From: Alnus glutinosa
Taxonomy: Eukaryota > Streptophyta > Magnoliopsida > Fagales > Betulaceae
Direction: 5' to 3'
NCBI RefSeq assembly: GCF_958979055.1
Contig: NC_084896.1
Coordinates: 7,692,501 to 7,756,500, forward strand
Length of the DNA: 64,000 nucleotides
Part shown: positions 44,680 through 56,407 of the stretch, one piece after another
How positions within the stretch are numbered: position 1 is the first letter of the stretch
Layout of the letters: every line of letters starts with the position of its first letter
The notes under the pieces: model-generated
Databases searched by the model: none
Seen by the model: only the letters and a program-made list of their open reading frames with translations
What the model was told of the DNA's origin: nothing
Position numbers and translations under genes: made by a program

Positions 44680-45075
44680 TAAAGATCGATCGAATGATCT
44701 ATCGGTCCTATTGATCGATCACGATCGATCGGATGATCTATCGGTCCTATTGATCGATCACGATCGATCGGATGATCTATCGGTCCTATTGATCGATCAC
44801 GATCGATCGGATGATCTATCGGTCCTATTGATCGATCACGATCGATCGGATGATCTATCGGTCCTATTGATCGATCACGATCGATCGGATGATCTATCGG
44901 TCCTATTGATCGATCACGATCGATCGGATGATCTATCGGTCCTATTGATCGATCACGATCGATCGGATGATCTATCGGTCCTATTGATCGATCACGATCG
45001 ATCGGATGATCTATCAGTCCTATTGATCGATCGGATGATCTATCGGTCCTATTGATCGATCGGATGATCTATCGG
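44680..45075 (+). repeat. 39-bp tandem repeat, left arm
   Basis: About ten units of GATCTATCGGTCCTATTGAT plus CGATCACGATCGATCGGAT, 39 bp long. Because 39 is divisible by three and the unit lacks a stop in one frame, a repetitive 130-codon frame results (13-residue period). The last two units lack about 12 bp. Confidence 0.95.
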
Positions 45076-45109
45076 TCCTATGGATCATATTGGTCTATCA
45101 AAATCGATC

Positions 45110-45500
45110 AATAGGATCGATAGATCATCCGATCGATCGTGATCGATCAATAAGACCGACAGATCATCAAATCGATTGTGATCGATTCATAGGATCGATA
45201 GATCATCCTATCGATCTTGATAGACCAATTCGATCTTGATTGATCAATAGGACCGATAGATCATTCGATCGATCGTGATCGATCAATAGGACCGATAGAT
45301 CATCCAATCGATCGTGATCGATCAATAGGACCGATCGATCGTGATCGATCAATAGGACCGATAGATCATCCGATCGATCGTGATCGATCAATAGGACCGA
45401 TAGATCATTCGATCGATCTTGATAGACTAATAAGATCGATAGATAGGACCGATAGATCATCCGATCGATCTTGATCAATCAATAGGACCAATAAATCATC
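45110..45500 (-). repeat. 39-bp tandem repeat, right arm
   Basis: The same unit in inverse orientation, more diverged and with shortened units (for example near 45330). It yields the mirror-image frame on the minus strand. Confidence 0.9.
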
Positions 45501-46984
45501 CAATCGATCAATATGATCAATAGATCATTCGATCAATTTTAATAGACCAATAGGATCGATAGATCATTTGATCGATCGTGATAGAGTTCGACTGATCAAA
45601 CTTCACACAATGAAGGTTTGATCGATTAATATGATTGATAAACTATCTGATTGACCATAGTGCATTAATTATGAAAACAATTTTTCTTTTTTTTTTTAAA
45701 AAACCTAGTTTTCTATTTTTTCTTTTTTAAAAAAAAAAAAGGAAAAAGAACGATTTTTTTTTTTTTTTTTGTTTTGTTGAAAGAAAAACCAAAAATTAAC
45801 TTCTTTTTTTTTTAAAAATAAAAAATAAAACCAATTTTTAGAAAAAAAAAAAAAAATTATTTTTTACAAAAAAATTAAAAAAATTAAAGAAAAACAAAAA
45901 GAAAAACTGAAAATTTTGAAAACATAATAAAAAAAAATTAAAAAAAAAAATTGTTTTCCAAAACTATTAGCGGCCACTTTTTTGGCCGCTAATAATCCAT
46001 TATTAGCGGCCACATTTTTTTTAAAAAAAAAAAAAACAAACGAAAAAAAAAACTAGTTTTCTATTAATCTTTTTTTTTTTTTTTTAAAAAAAAAAAAAGA
46101 AAAGAAAAAGAACTTTTTTTTTTTGTTGATAGAAAAACCAAAAATTAACTTTTCTTTTTATTATTTTTAAAAAACCAATTTTTTTTTTTAAAAAAATATT
46201 TTTTACAAACAAATTAAAAAAATTAAAGAAAAAAAAAATTAAGAATGAAAAATATATATTTAAAATAAAAACAAAAACAAAGAATGAAAATTTTGAAAAC
46301 ATAAAAAATAAAAAAAGGAAAAAAGTGGCCACATATTATTTTGAAAACATAAAAAAAAACTAAATATTATTAGCGGCCACTTCGGCCACATAAGTGGCCG
46401 CTAATAATGGATTATTAGCGGCCACTTTTTGGCCGCTAATAGTTTCCCGGAATTTTTCTCAACTCCCCGCCAAGTTATTAGCTGCCATTTTTAGTGGCCA
46501 CAATTAAGCGGCCGCTAATAATTTACAAATAACGGCGACTTTTAGCTGCCAATTATGTTTGGCCGCTAATAATACATTATTAGCGGCCACCTTTAAATGT
46601 GGCCGCTAATAATATGATCATTAGCGGCCACTATGCGTTGGCCGCTAATAATGTGGCCACTAATGATCAAGTTTCTTGTAGTGATTGTATTATTTTATGT
46701 CTTTGAATCAAGTGATAAGTCATTCTACATTTAATAAGTTATATATATAAAATACATTTTACAAATAGAAGAATGTCCTCTAATTGACATATTAAATAAA
46801 AGATATATAATAATTATTTTATAATTTAATTAATATTCAAATATAAGAATGGCCTCACTTTAATTAATTAATTTATTTATTTTTAACTCAATATCAAAGA
46901 GAGCATAAAAATAATGAGACTATGAGTCCGTTTGATAGTAAGATTTCGCAAACAAAAAAAGTGTGATTTTAATCTTTATTTATG

Positions 46985-47320
46985 AGAGGTGTGTGGTGGC
47001 TATTGCGTACATATAATAGACCAATTGGATTTCCAGTAGATCAAATGCTGATTTTCGATGGATTTCTAGTAGAACCTAGAAGCTAGGACCGCAGGACAAA
47101 ATAAAAATAAAAATTAATGGTTAATTCTAGACAGTTTTTTTTAAACCGTTTAGAATTCTTGATGGTTGTGCCCAAACTGTCCAGAATTTATTTTCCAGAC
47201 AACTTTTTTTAGACGGTTTCAAAACTATCTAGAATAAACCATCAGGAATTGATTCCTGACGGTTTTTCACCTGTTCTGTACGGTTTAAAACCGTCCAGAA
47301 CTATAAGAATTTTTGTAGTG
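46985..47320 (+). mobile_element. Eroded CACTA-type terminus (copy B)
   Basis: Counterpart of 3905-4326, better preserved at the tip (TTTTTGTAGTG at 47310-47320), with GACGGTTT/AAACCGTCCAGA motifs. Confidence 0.7.
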
Positions 47321-47454
47321 TGCCACTTGATTTGTTTTTGAATACATACGCTCAGTTTAAATTAGAACAGAAAAACTCTTCTCTAATGTGCATTTCGGTG
47401 TTTATTTTGTTGTCGCTAATGTGAATTTCAGAATAACTCATTAGCAAAGACTAT

Positions 47455-47636
47455 GGGAAATGATAGGCTGGGGACACTCATCCGTCCCCTGTCCTACTTT
47501 TAATAATAAAATAATATATTATATAAACAAAAAGTGAAAAAATCAGAAAGAATAAATGAAAAAAATATATAACATATTATTTTATTATTAAAAGTAGGAC
47601 AAGGGACGGATGAGTGTCCTCTGCCTATCATTTTCC
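47455..47636. mobile_element. Hairpin MITE, copy B only
   Basis: An insert of about 182 bp made of two arms of about 63 bp: GGGAAATGATAGG...CATCCGTCCC...CTACTTTTAATAATAAAATA and its complement. Copy A reads straight through at about 4458-4462 (GACTATAGCTG). The target duplication is ambiguous (AT at most), so the superfamily is not assigned. Confidence 0.88.
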
Positions 47637-48309
47637 TGAATAGCTGTCGCTGATGTCAATTTTATTTTATTTTTTCAATTTCATATTAACTCAGAGTCGT
47701 CGCTAATGTGAATTTTAGAAAAATTGATGTCAATTTTAATTTGTTTTTCAATTTCATATTAACTCATCAACGACGAGTGAATTCAGAAAAAAAAAAAAAA
47801 AGAAAAAAGAAAAACTCATGGTCGCTGATGTGAATTTGAATTTGTTTTTCAATTTCATATAAATTCATTTGCCCATCAGCAACGACATTGTCGTTAGTAT
47901 AGTAATAGAGAGCATATCAACAATAATGACAACATGTCGTCGCTAATATGTATCAAGATATTAATTTGATATTTATTGTATTAATTAAGGACGAGACATG
48001 GCTAATATGTCTTAAGAAATTAATTATTTATACCTTTAGCGAACGATGACATAAAAATAAATTGGAAAAAAAATACACATACTTCTTTCAAACTACCATT
48101 TCTTACATTGTCAATGTCATCCCCAAACTACCAGTAATTAATGTTAATGTCCTCTCTAAACTTCTAAAAACTATTAATGTCCCCAAACAGTACCGTGAGA
48201 TCAGATGGAAAGTTGTTACTTAATTGTATTATGTGATATTTGAAAAGATTTCTTGGTCTTAATTGAGAAATATATTATATAAACCGGATATACATCTATG
48301 GGTAGAAGG

Positions 48310-48655
48310 TTTTACTGATGCAAGTCGGGCAGGTTCTCCCTCAAGTAGACGATAGCTACTACAAGATATTATACATTCTTAGACAGTAATCTAATCACTT
48401 GAAAAGTAAGAAACAGACAGTAGTGGCACAATCAAGTACGGAAGCATAATATAGGGCAATGGCTCATACTACCAGTAAGCTAATGTGATTACAACATTTT
48501 TTTCCCAATTTTTCATGGAAGGACCAAGTATATTAAGGTTGATTGTCATTTTATTCGAGATAAAATGCACAATGGAGATAAAATGACAATCAACCTCAAT
48601 ATACTTGGTCCTTTCATTGTGTATTGAGGTTGATTGTCACTTAATTGAAGGGGAG
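48310..48655 (+). pseudogene. Copia RNase H relic (copy B)
   Basis: Counterpart of 5100-5445, with the 'GFTDA...GQVLPQ'-type region at 48308-48345 and 'STEAEYRAMAHTTS' near 48433-48475 in eroded frames, followed by the purine tract GAAGGGGAG at 48647-48655. Dead before the duplication. Confidence 0.72.
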
Positions 48656-48945
48656 TGTCAGAAGAGCTACTTAGGTTGAATTAAAAGAGTGGTAATTAAT
48701 ACGAATTTTAATCTGTTACAGGGTTTTATTTTGGGTCTTTGTATTGAATTTCACAATTAATATATATATATATATATATAATGACTTAACTATTGTTTTT
48801 TTTTATTGTTATAGCATATATTATTCACAAAACATTGTTTTACGCCAGGGTTTGCTTGGGAAGAAACTTGAGGAAGAAGAGGCTATTTCGTTTTCTCCGT
48901 AGCCTTAAGTCTTACCTCATAACTAACACACACACATCCTTAACA
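48656..48945 (+). repeat. Eroded Copia 3' LTR (copy B)
   Basis: Counterpart of 5450-5773 with a short TA run, beginning TGTCAGAAG and reaching CCTTAACA. Confidence 0.6.
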
Positions 48946-48968
48946 TTTCTGGAATTATTTTGACGATC

Positions 48969-48972
48969 TAAT
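48969..48972. other. Empty site of the Copia element
   Basis: GATC-TAAT-TCCAAG is continuous here, whereas in copy A TAAT flanks the Copia element on both sides. Confidence 0.95.
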
Positions 48973-48995
48973 TCCAAGCTTTTGAGTCATGTTAC

Positions 48996-49199
48996 TTGTC
49001 CTATTCGATCTTCGAAACTACTCATCACTGTTGTTCGTTGGATATTTTGAACTTAACTGAACACTGCTCAATGTGGCAGGGTGCAATGGAAAATGTATTG
49101 AAAAGAAGCTCATTAATGCTTGTGCTTGATGGCTATGTTGTTGAATTGGACCAACATTCAAGGGATCTTATCCTGTGGCTATGTATATTGTATGCATGA
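48996..49199 (+). CDS. Hypothetical short frame (copy B)
   Basis: Counterpart of 10545-10757. The stretch after TGTGGCAG keeps the same frame and residues with only a synonymous change seen by eye; the upstream part differs by a 5-bp indel. I recognise no family; it may be an orphan exon. Confidence 0.25.
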   Translation: MSYSIFETTHHCCSLDILNLTEHCSMWQGAMENVLKRSSLMLVLDGYVVELDQHSRDLILWLCILYA

Positions 49200-50100
49200 G
49201 AACCAAAACCAGCAGTTGTAGACCGTATTTTAGCAAGTCTTTCTTCTTGCTGATAACTTGATATGTCGTCTCATGTGGGCAATTTTCAGCAATGACCAAT
49301 AACATTAGTAGGGATGTAGAAAATTAATCTCAAATTTTGTATTTGAAAAGATTTATTTCTTTTAACGAATCTAAAGGGTTTAAGTTTCCTAAAAACCTAT
49401 CAAATTATATATCCGGCCTGTTTCATATTTGTGAAATCATTCACGTAAAGTACCGGTGATTCCTGCATTGATATTTCGATTCTTAATTAAGAATCCATTT
49501 CAGTTGCTGCATATGGGAAGTTCATCAATACCAATTCTTCTTTTTGTTCATCTGGCCGGTGTTTGAAACTGTTAGATGTTGGATTTGTAAATTTGTAATA
49601 GTTACTATTTAATTTACCTGGTTTATGAATTGCCTTTTAATAGTATTGTTTCTCAAGCATTATGTACATAATTTAGTTTTATAACATTTGTTTAATTTTA
49701 CTAAAGAAATGATATTGTGCAATGAAAACTGTCATCATTACCTCAGCCAAAGTATAAACCCTTCTTAGCTACACCGTAGTCCTCGCCCTCGTTAATTTGT
49801 CAAGCTTATTCGGTTAATGCTCCACTGTCTCTAAATAAATATCCTTGGTGCGTTGACTCTGTGTTCGTCAATTTCATACCTCCGACCGAAAGACAATGGA
49901 CTATTTATCGCATTTTTTGCTGACCACCTTTTGGTTGAAAGAAGAATTTACTTCCGTTTTTACCAACCCATTCCAGATTTGCAACTCCGTTGAAAATTGA
50001 ACTGAAAAAAATGAGCTTCATATTGTATTTTCAAACTTCTACCTACCAATCGAGAAAAAAGTGGCCGTTTTACACCATCCTTTCTCTCTGTGCTCCGCTC

Positions 50101-50108
50101 TATAAATA
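50101..50108 (+). promoter_or_regulatory. TATA box of phytocyanin gene (copy B)
   Basis: TATAAATA about 100 bases before the ATG at 50209, as in copy A. Confidence 0.75.
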
Positions 50109-50208
50109 CCTCATAACCGATCTTTGTGAATGCCAACATCTGATTTTACAATCTATATCCTTTTAGAATCAACCTCACTCTTCCTTTAGTTGCACTCTGA
50201 TAGAAGAT

Positions 50209-50779
50209 ATGGGTGGTTTCACTTTTGCACACGTCAGTCTCATCCTGATTGTGGCTGCTTCCACCTTGGCAGTTTGTTCGGCCAACAAATACGCCCCTCA
50301 CCCAAAATATAGTCAAGGCCCTAACAAGATCATCGTTGGCGGGTCGGAGGGCTGGCGCTTCGACTTTAGCTACACTAACTGGGCTCGTAAAAATGGCCCC
50401 TTCTACGTAAATGACACTTTGGGTGAGTTAATTGACGCTTCTTCTTATACTTTGGAAATATAACGTCTATTTATACGATCGATGACACGTACTGACAATG
50501 TTGTTGCATGCAGTTTTCAAGTATGATCCACCAACCGACAATGCCACAATTCCTCACGATGTCTACTTGCTACCAAACCACCGGAGCTTCTTAACGTGCA
50601 ACTTAACAGGGGCGCAGATGTTGGCCAACGTGACACAAGGAGGCGGGGAGGGCTTCGAGTTCGTGATCCAAAAGAGGAAGCCTCACTACTTTGCTTGCGG
50701 TCAGCACGAAGGGAGTCATTGCAGTGATGGACAGATGAAGTTCTTTGTCATGCCAATGCTCCGTCGTTGGTTTAAATAG
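50209..50779 (+). CDS. Stellacyanin-like phytocyanin (copy B)
   Basis: Exons 50209-50422 and 50514-50779, 91-bp intron; 159 residues. It is the near-identical partner of the 11767 gene: by eye one base differs over the whole 571 bp including the intron, changing residue 121 from Leu to Phe, next to the core of the copper fold. The signal peptide, His86, Cys133, His140, Gln145, both disulfide Cys and all four glycosylation sequons are retained. Upstream DNA is also nearly identical for 1 kb, so both copies probably share the same expression pattern. About 290 bp past the stop codon a fold-back element has inserted. Confidence 0.95.
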
Positions 50780-51018
50780 TGGATACACATGCAACGATCG
50801 AGACACAGGCAAAATAAAATACTGCTACTTGCTACTCTCTCTTTTTAATTTTTGTTCGTGTCGAGATCTCAAATTAATCACGAGAGTTAATCTGTTGTTT
50901 TTTTTTTTTTTTTTTTTGGTGTGTTTTTTCCCCTTCCCCTTAAAGCCAATGTGATAGTTTTTGATTGACTGAAATTATAGTGAATAAATGCACCAGTGAC
51001 TTGGTATTTGTGTTCTTG

Positions 51019-51023
51019 GTATG
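51019..51023. other. Empty site of the 306-bp solo LTR
   Basis: Single GTATG where copy A has GTATG on both sides of the solo LTR. Confidence 0.9.
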
Positions 51024-51025
51024 TG

Positions 51026-51071
<46 letters not shown>

Positions 51072-51073
<2 letters not shown>

Positions 51074-52044
51074 ATCCGGCTTCCATGCGGTAGTTCAAAA
51101 CTACCGCATGGTGCTGTACCGGTCCACTACAGCACATTAAAAAAATTTTGCAAATTTTTTTTTTAAATTTAAAAATTATAAAAATAATAATAATTAAAAA
51201 CAAAAAATATAAAAACCTAAAAAAAATTAAGGGGTGGCCGGCCACCCCCTTGGCAACGCCGGCCACCCCATTATTGGCCAAGGGGGTGGCCGGACCACCC
51301 CCTTGGCCGATCTGGGGTGGATCGTCCACCCCAGTCGGCTTTGGGGGTGGTCCGGCCACCCCCAAAAAGCCAAAAAACAAAAAAAAACAAAAAAAGGGTA
51401 GGGGTTTGGGGGTGGCCGGATCACCCCCAAAGGCCTTGGGGGTGGGTTGGCCACCCCCAGATCTGCCGTATGGGGTGGTCGAAACCACCCCCAGGCCCTT
51501 GGGGGTGGTCCGGCCACCCCTAAAAGGCCTAAAACCCAAAAACAAAAAAATGGGTTTTTGGGGGTGGCCGGTGACCGGATCACCCCCAAAGGCCTTGGGG
51601 GAGGCCGAGCCACCCCCATATCGGCCGTATGGGGTGGTCGAAACCACCCCCAGGCCCTTGGGGGTGGTCCGGCCACCCCCCAAACCCCTAACTTTTTTTT
51701 TTTTTTGTTTTCTTTTTTGGCCTTTTGGGGGTGGCCGGACCACCCCCAAATCCGACTGGGGTGGTTCGTCCACCCCAGATCGGCCAAGGGGGTGGTCCGG
51801 CCACCCCCTTGGCCAATAATGGGGTGGCTGGCGTTGCCCAAGGGGGTGGCCGGCCACCCCTTAATTTTTTTTAGGTTTTTATATTTTTTGTTTTTAATTA
51901 TTATTATTTTTATTATTTTTAAATTTATTAAAAATTTTGCAAATTCTTTTAAGTGGAAAACGGTACCGTTTTGTGGAAAACGGTACCGTTTTCCACTACA
52001 GCACCCATGCGGTAGTTTTGAACTACCGCATGGAAGCCGGATCC
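51072..52044. mobile_element. GC-rich fold-back element, copy B only
   Basis: A 973-bp inverted repeat. The terminal 40 bp are a perfect match to the complement (GGATCCGGCTTCCATGCGGT at the left, complement at the right), and complementarity continues through almost the whole length around a centre near 51558. The outer parts are AT-rich; the inner parts are tandem GGGGGTGGCCGGaCCACCCCC modules. Open frames on both strands (Pro/Gly/Trp-rich) result from these modules. It sits inside a TA microsatellite, so the target duplication is hidden, and copy A lacks it. Confidence 0.9.
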
Positions 52045-52048
52045 TATA

Positions 52049-52108
<60 letters not shown>

Positions 52109-52684
52109 GTCCGTGCATCCTTATAATTGTTGTTTCGAATTGTATTACTTACTATACATATTACAAAGCATGTGAATGTTTTGTGGTGATAACATAAATA
52201 AGTTTAAAGGGAAAATATATTTTACCCCTTCGAAGTTGGACCCCTTTCAAATTTTCCCTCAAATGCTTAAGAAGTGGAAATTAACCTCCTTCTAGAAGTT
52301 TCAACCGTTGGTAAGTTTGATTAACTACTCTGTTGGCATTTTTCATATTCTTTAACGGAAAATAACCCACGTGCATCGCACATGAGTTTTTAAGGCATAA
52401 AGTCCCTAAAATGCCCTTAAGGAGGTGGATGAAGTCTCCAAAATGCCCCTATTGTTTAAAGTGTTGAAACAGTAAAACAAATAAAAAATAGTTAAAGAGA
52501 ATTTTTTTTTTTTTTTTTTAAAATAAAATAAAAAATCCAAAAACAAAAGCAAAAAAAAAAAGGCCCGACCAGCCCCATTTGGCCAAGCAAATGGTTCAGA
52601 ACCCTCATCTGTCCTTTAGCTAGGCAACACCGATTGCCTTTTCCCATTAGCATTTATATTGCTTAGTCTGGCCTTTTGAGTTGA
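52045..52684. other. Intergenic DNA, no gene seen
   Basis: Starts with a TA repeat (52050-52100) and matches 12895-13489 of copy A. No coding sign. Confidence 0.6.
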
Positions 52685-53813
52685 TACATTGTGATATGTA
52701 GGGACAATCTTTTGTGAGGTCTACTAAAGGTTCTCTTTTCTTTCTTATTAGTGTTGATGATTATAATCGATTTATTTGGGTCTATTTGATGCAAAATAAA
52801 TCTCAAACTTGCCCCCTCATTCAATCTTTCTTTCATTTCATCGAAAACACAGTTCAACCTTAAAATTAAAATGTTTGCAATTTGACAATGGTGCTGAATT
52901 CAATATGGCTGATTTTTATTCCTCCAAAGGAGCAATTCATCAGTAGAGTTGTCTTGAAAGACCTCAACTAATAACTATTTATTAGCTTTTAGCTTTTATT
53001 TTTCTCTAGTGTTGAACGTAACATAAAATATTTTTTGAATGTGGCAAGACCGGCCTATGAGATTTCAAGCTCATCTTCTTTTACTTACTACCGTGATTGT
53101 ATACTTATTAGTACTGTACGTCTCATGAATCATATTCCAACCACTAATCTTTCCAACAAATCTATATATTTATGCAACACTATTTTCCATTACTTCTACC
53201 TATTCCCATCTTCATGTATTTGGATTGATATTTATGTTATGCATCTACTCTCACAAGAAATCAAACAAAATTTGACCCTCAATCATGCTAAGCCTTTTAT
53301 CTTTATAGGATATCCTTATGGAATACAAGTTATTTGATCTTACTACTAAGTCTGTTTTTATTTCTTGAGATGTAATTTTGCATGGGGCCGGGATATTTTT
53401 TCCATATGCATCCATGCTTACTAATTCTACTCTAGATGGTTGATTTGTTCTTCCTAAATTGGTTTATGATGATATCAATTTTGTATCTTCTTTTTCTTCT
53501 ATTTCACTACCATTCTAATTTCTCTAATATTGAATTTGTTCCTATTCACTCTAATAATACTGACCATATTCCATCCACAACATCAACCAATGATTCTATT
53601 GTTGATCCCCCTCCATCAAGTCATGACAAGGCTCATATATAACGATCCGCTCCCGACGATATAATATTGTCCACTTTTGGCTCTCCTGAACAAGATTTTT
53701 TAGAAGGTCACACATCCTATTACTACTCTCGCATAAGCACGATTAACTGCAGAGTGTTGATAAGTTCATGCATGGCCATCACGACTTTAAATCGCGTTGT
53801 GTCAAGAAGGGTG

Positions 53814-53815
<2 letters not shown>

Positions 53816-53871
<56 letters not shown>
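53816..53871. repeat. (AT)n microsatellite
   Basis: Nearly 30 units; copy A has only six at about 14620-14632. Confidence 0.95.
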
Positions 53872-53873
<2 letters not shown>

Positions 53874-53966
53874 CACATTCCCATTCCTATACCCATGCGA
53901 TGTGGGAAGTCACAATCACCCGCTCTTTAGACCCAGCGTCCCTGCTAGTGACCCTCATGGGCTTGT

Positions 53967-55731
53967 TGATGAGAATGTAAAATGTTATATTTTTCCCCTT
54001 TATATTTAATCTCTTATACTTATTTAATGCCTGAATGTACTCATTATTCTTATATTTTGATTTAGGATACAAATTGAGGCATTAAATGCAAAACAAAGCA
54101 AATTGGGCGATTTTGGACAGTTTCAATATCAATTCGTAATCGGGTCATAACTCTCTCATAAAATCTCCGATTGAGATGATTCAAGATGCTGTGGAACACC
54201 AAGAAAAAGATCTACAACTTTTATGTTTTGCGTTTTGAGAGATACCGGATGAATCAAGGTCGAAATCGGGCTTGAAGTTGACGTTCTGATGTGGATCTGA
54301 TGCGGTTTAATTGCGGAAGTTTTCAGATATGGAAATTTCTTTACTTGGAGCCTTTTTCATAATCATCCAATCAATTCCAGCCAAGACAAGCAATAAATAC
54401 AAAGTCAAGCAAAAGGAAGAAAAGGAAGGAAAAGATGTGTGGAGGATCAAGAAAATAAAGAAGAGATTTGTGGGGACCACGTGAAGAAGACAACATGAAA
54501 GGAGCATCTCTTTCCATGACAAGGCAAATTGATTTTCTCTCCATACTTGGCTGATTTGTGGGGACTTAAACAAGGAAAGAATCGATAAAGCATATGGCAA
54601 CAAAAGTCCCCATTGAAATCATCACCTTTCTAGTTATCCTAGCCTTTATTTTATGTTTAATATTTTCCTTAATTAGTAGATTTATGTATTGTTATTTTAG
54701 GATAGTATTTACAATATCTTTCTTTAGGAGATTTCCTAGGCTTCTAGCATATGGGCTGAACGTGTATAAAAGGGGGGAACCATGACACATCTTCTTCCAT
54801 CTTCTATCTTCCATCTTCTCCCCTCTTCTCTAAGTTTTAGTCATGGCCCTGCGTGGCTAAACTTTCATAATTGGTCGAAGGAAACGGAAGCCTCGGAATC
54901 AATAAAACTGTGAGATCTAATTTGTTTTCATTGTTCGATTTATGCTTTGAGTATCAAATGTTCTTCTATACTTATTTTTATGATTGTCTCGTTTAATGAC
55001 TAAGATTTAATGATATGACTGAGTTTCCGCGCTGGCGATCATTAAATCCTAGGAAGCCCACTAGTAGCCAACTAGTTTATTTAATGATTTGACTGAGTTT
55101 CCGCGCTGGCGATCATTAAATGCTAGGAAGTCTACTAGTTTGTTATTCGTTGCAATCTATTGCTGGGTTAGATATCAAATCCGTAATTGTTTGATCCCTA
55201 CAATCTATGAAGCAACTAAGATTTAATGATTTGCTGCTTCTCAATGATTATTAAATCTTAGGAAGAACATCTGACGAAATTAAATGCAACCGCTTGTGCT
55301 TGTGTTGTTTCGCTTCATCGATCTCTCTAATTCTTAAGGCTGCTACTAGATTAAACCTATAGCGCTTGTCTTGGGTTGTTTAGTAGTTAGGGTTAATTAG
55401 AGCGCTTGTCTTCTAATTAACTACGACTAAGAAGAGATAGGAAAATAGTTCCAACGGTAAATATTCAAGTATGAATTGATATATTTTTGCATCGATGATC
55501 AGTTGTAAAATTCCGATGGTGAAAGTTGACTTAGACCAATGTTTCCTTACTTGATTAATATTTTAAATTGTTTCTTTGTTATTACTTTCAGACTCAAAAA
55601 CCCCCCCCAATCCTTGTTCACGTAGCATAAAACTCGGCTAATTACTCTTCGTGGGATCGACCCTTACTTGCACTACTACATATATTTTAGAAGTAAGGTT
55701 TTTATTTTTGGGTGCTCGCAACAGCACTCCA
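53967..55731 (+). mobile_element. 1.77-kb solo LTR, copy B only
   Basis: It starts TGATGAGAATG and ends AGCACTCCA, flanked by CTTGT at 53962-53966 and 55732-55736. Copy A keeps the single CTTGT at 14724-14728. A TATA-like GTATAAAAGGGG at about 54764 and a CGTGGGATCGACCCTTACTT phrase near the 3' end are typical of Gypsy LTRs (Tat/Athila-like by resemblance; inference). A unit of about 85 bp with GATTTGACTGAGTTTCCGCGCTGGCGATCA is tandemly repeated at 54995-55135. No internal region, so a solo LTR. Confidence 0.92.
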
Positions 55732-56407
55732 CTTGTGCATGCTCCCCCCATCTCAGACTGGGCAATGACTCTAATACGATTTTTAACGACCCACACCCAA
55801 CGACATAATATTGTCCACTTTTGGCTCGATCTTCTGAACCTGATTTTTCAGAAGGTCACTTATCCTGGTTCTACTCTTGCATGAGCACGCCACCATGGAT
55901 TTAAACACGTTGTGTCAAGAATAGTGTAAATATACATATAAGTACATTCCCATTTCCATACCTAGACGATGTGGGACGTCATATTATATTCCTCTTCCAA
56001 GATTATCATGAATAAGACGTATGCTTGGTTATTTGGAGGATTTTCATTGTCAACTGAAAGCTTATTCTCACTCACTCCCATTTATTCCTAAGTACAATGA
56101 TTCCTCAACATCAAGTCTACCTTATGCTCGTTCTTCATTCATTTCTTATGATAAACTTTCTTTTGTTCATAGACATTTTAGATTGTCTGTTCCATTCCAT
56201 TTTGAACCTAAGTTTTTCCATCAAGTAATTGTAAGCAATGATCTTATAGCAGCATCCAATCTCACAAGTTTTCTCAATGCCCAATTTCGACTTAAACACT
56301 AATTGGAATTGATTAAAAAATGCTTAAAATATCGACATTATTTGTTTTTTAATTCAAAAAAAAAATAAAAAAATAAAACTGGAATGTGAATACAATGCGT
56401 GGTACTG

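Larger units (their letters stand above)
44165..46019. repeat. 1.85-kb palindrome (fold-back)
   Basis: Two arms of about 920 bp face each other around position 45090. In outward order each arm has GATC-rich 39-bp repeats, a GATCAGTCGAACT / AGTTCGACTGATC segment, ACTATGGTCGATCAAA / TTGACCATAGT, long T/A homopolymers and GGCCGCTAATAAT motifs. The arms are similar but not identical. After the right arm, 46040-46390 repeats about 340 bp of its outer part in direct orientation. Confidence 0.88.
43513..46683. mobile_element. CACTA-like element with giant palindrome, left end unclear
   Basis: The right end reads GTTTCTTGTAGTG and stops at 46683, exactly where homology to copy A resumes. Subterminal ATTATTAGCGGCCAC and GTGGCCGCTAATAAT motifs fill 46365-46675 and occur also near 44160-44215. 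The left part (43513-44155) has a GC-richer stretch and a GA microsatellite, as in the other CACTA elements here. No CACTAC left terminus was found, so the left boundary given is only the start of the GC-richer part. Confidence 0.6.
52685..56302 (+). pseudogene. Ruined Copia pol (copy B), split by solo LTR
   Basis: Counterpart of 13490-15324. Integrase-like residues at 52690-52860, the 'GYPYGIQ' region at 53300-53380 and the pre-RT linker frame at 56021-56302 are all eroded by stops and frameshifts. A TA microsatellite expanded at 53816-53871, and a solo LTR interrupts it at 53967-55731. Confidence 0.72.

Noticed and set aside
44663..45478. Repetitive proteins with a 13-residue period on both arms
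   Set aside because: They follow from a 39-bp repeat lacking stops, mirrored by the palindrome. No start context, domain or coding pattern supports a protein.
44680..45500. CRISPR-like array
   Set aside because: Units are contiguous without unique spacers, in a plant genome; it is a tandem repeat.
50940..52109. Pro/Gly/Trp-rich frames of 200-300 codons on both strands
   Set aside because: They come from GC-rich inverted modules of a fold-back element with few stop codons; opposite-strand frames are equally open.
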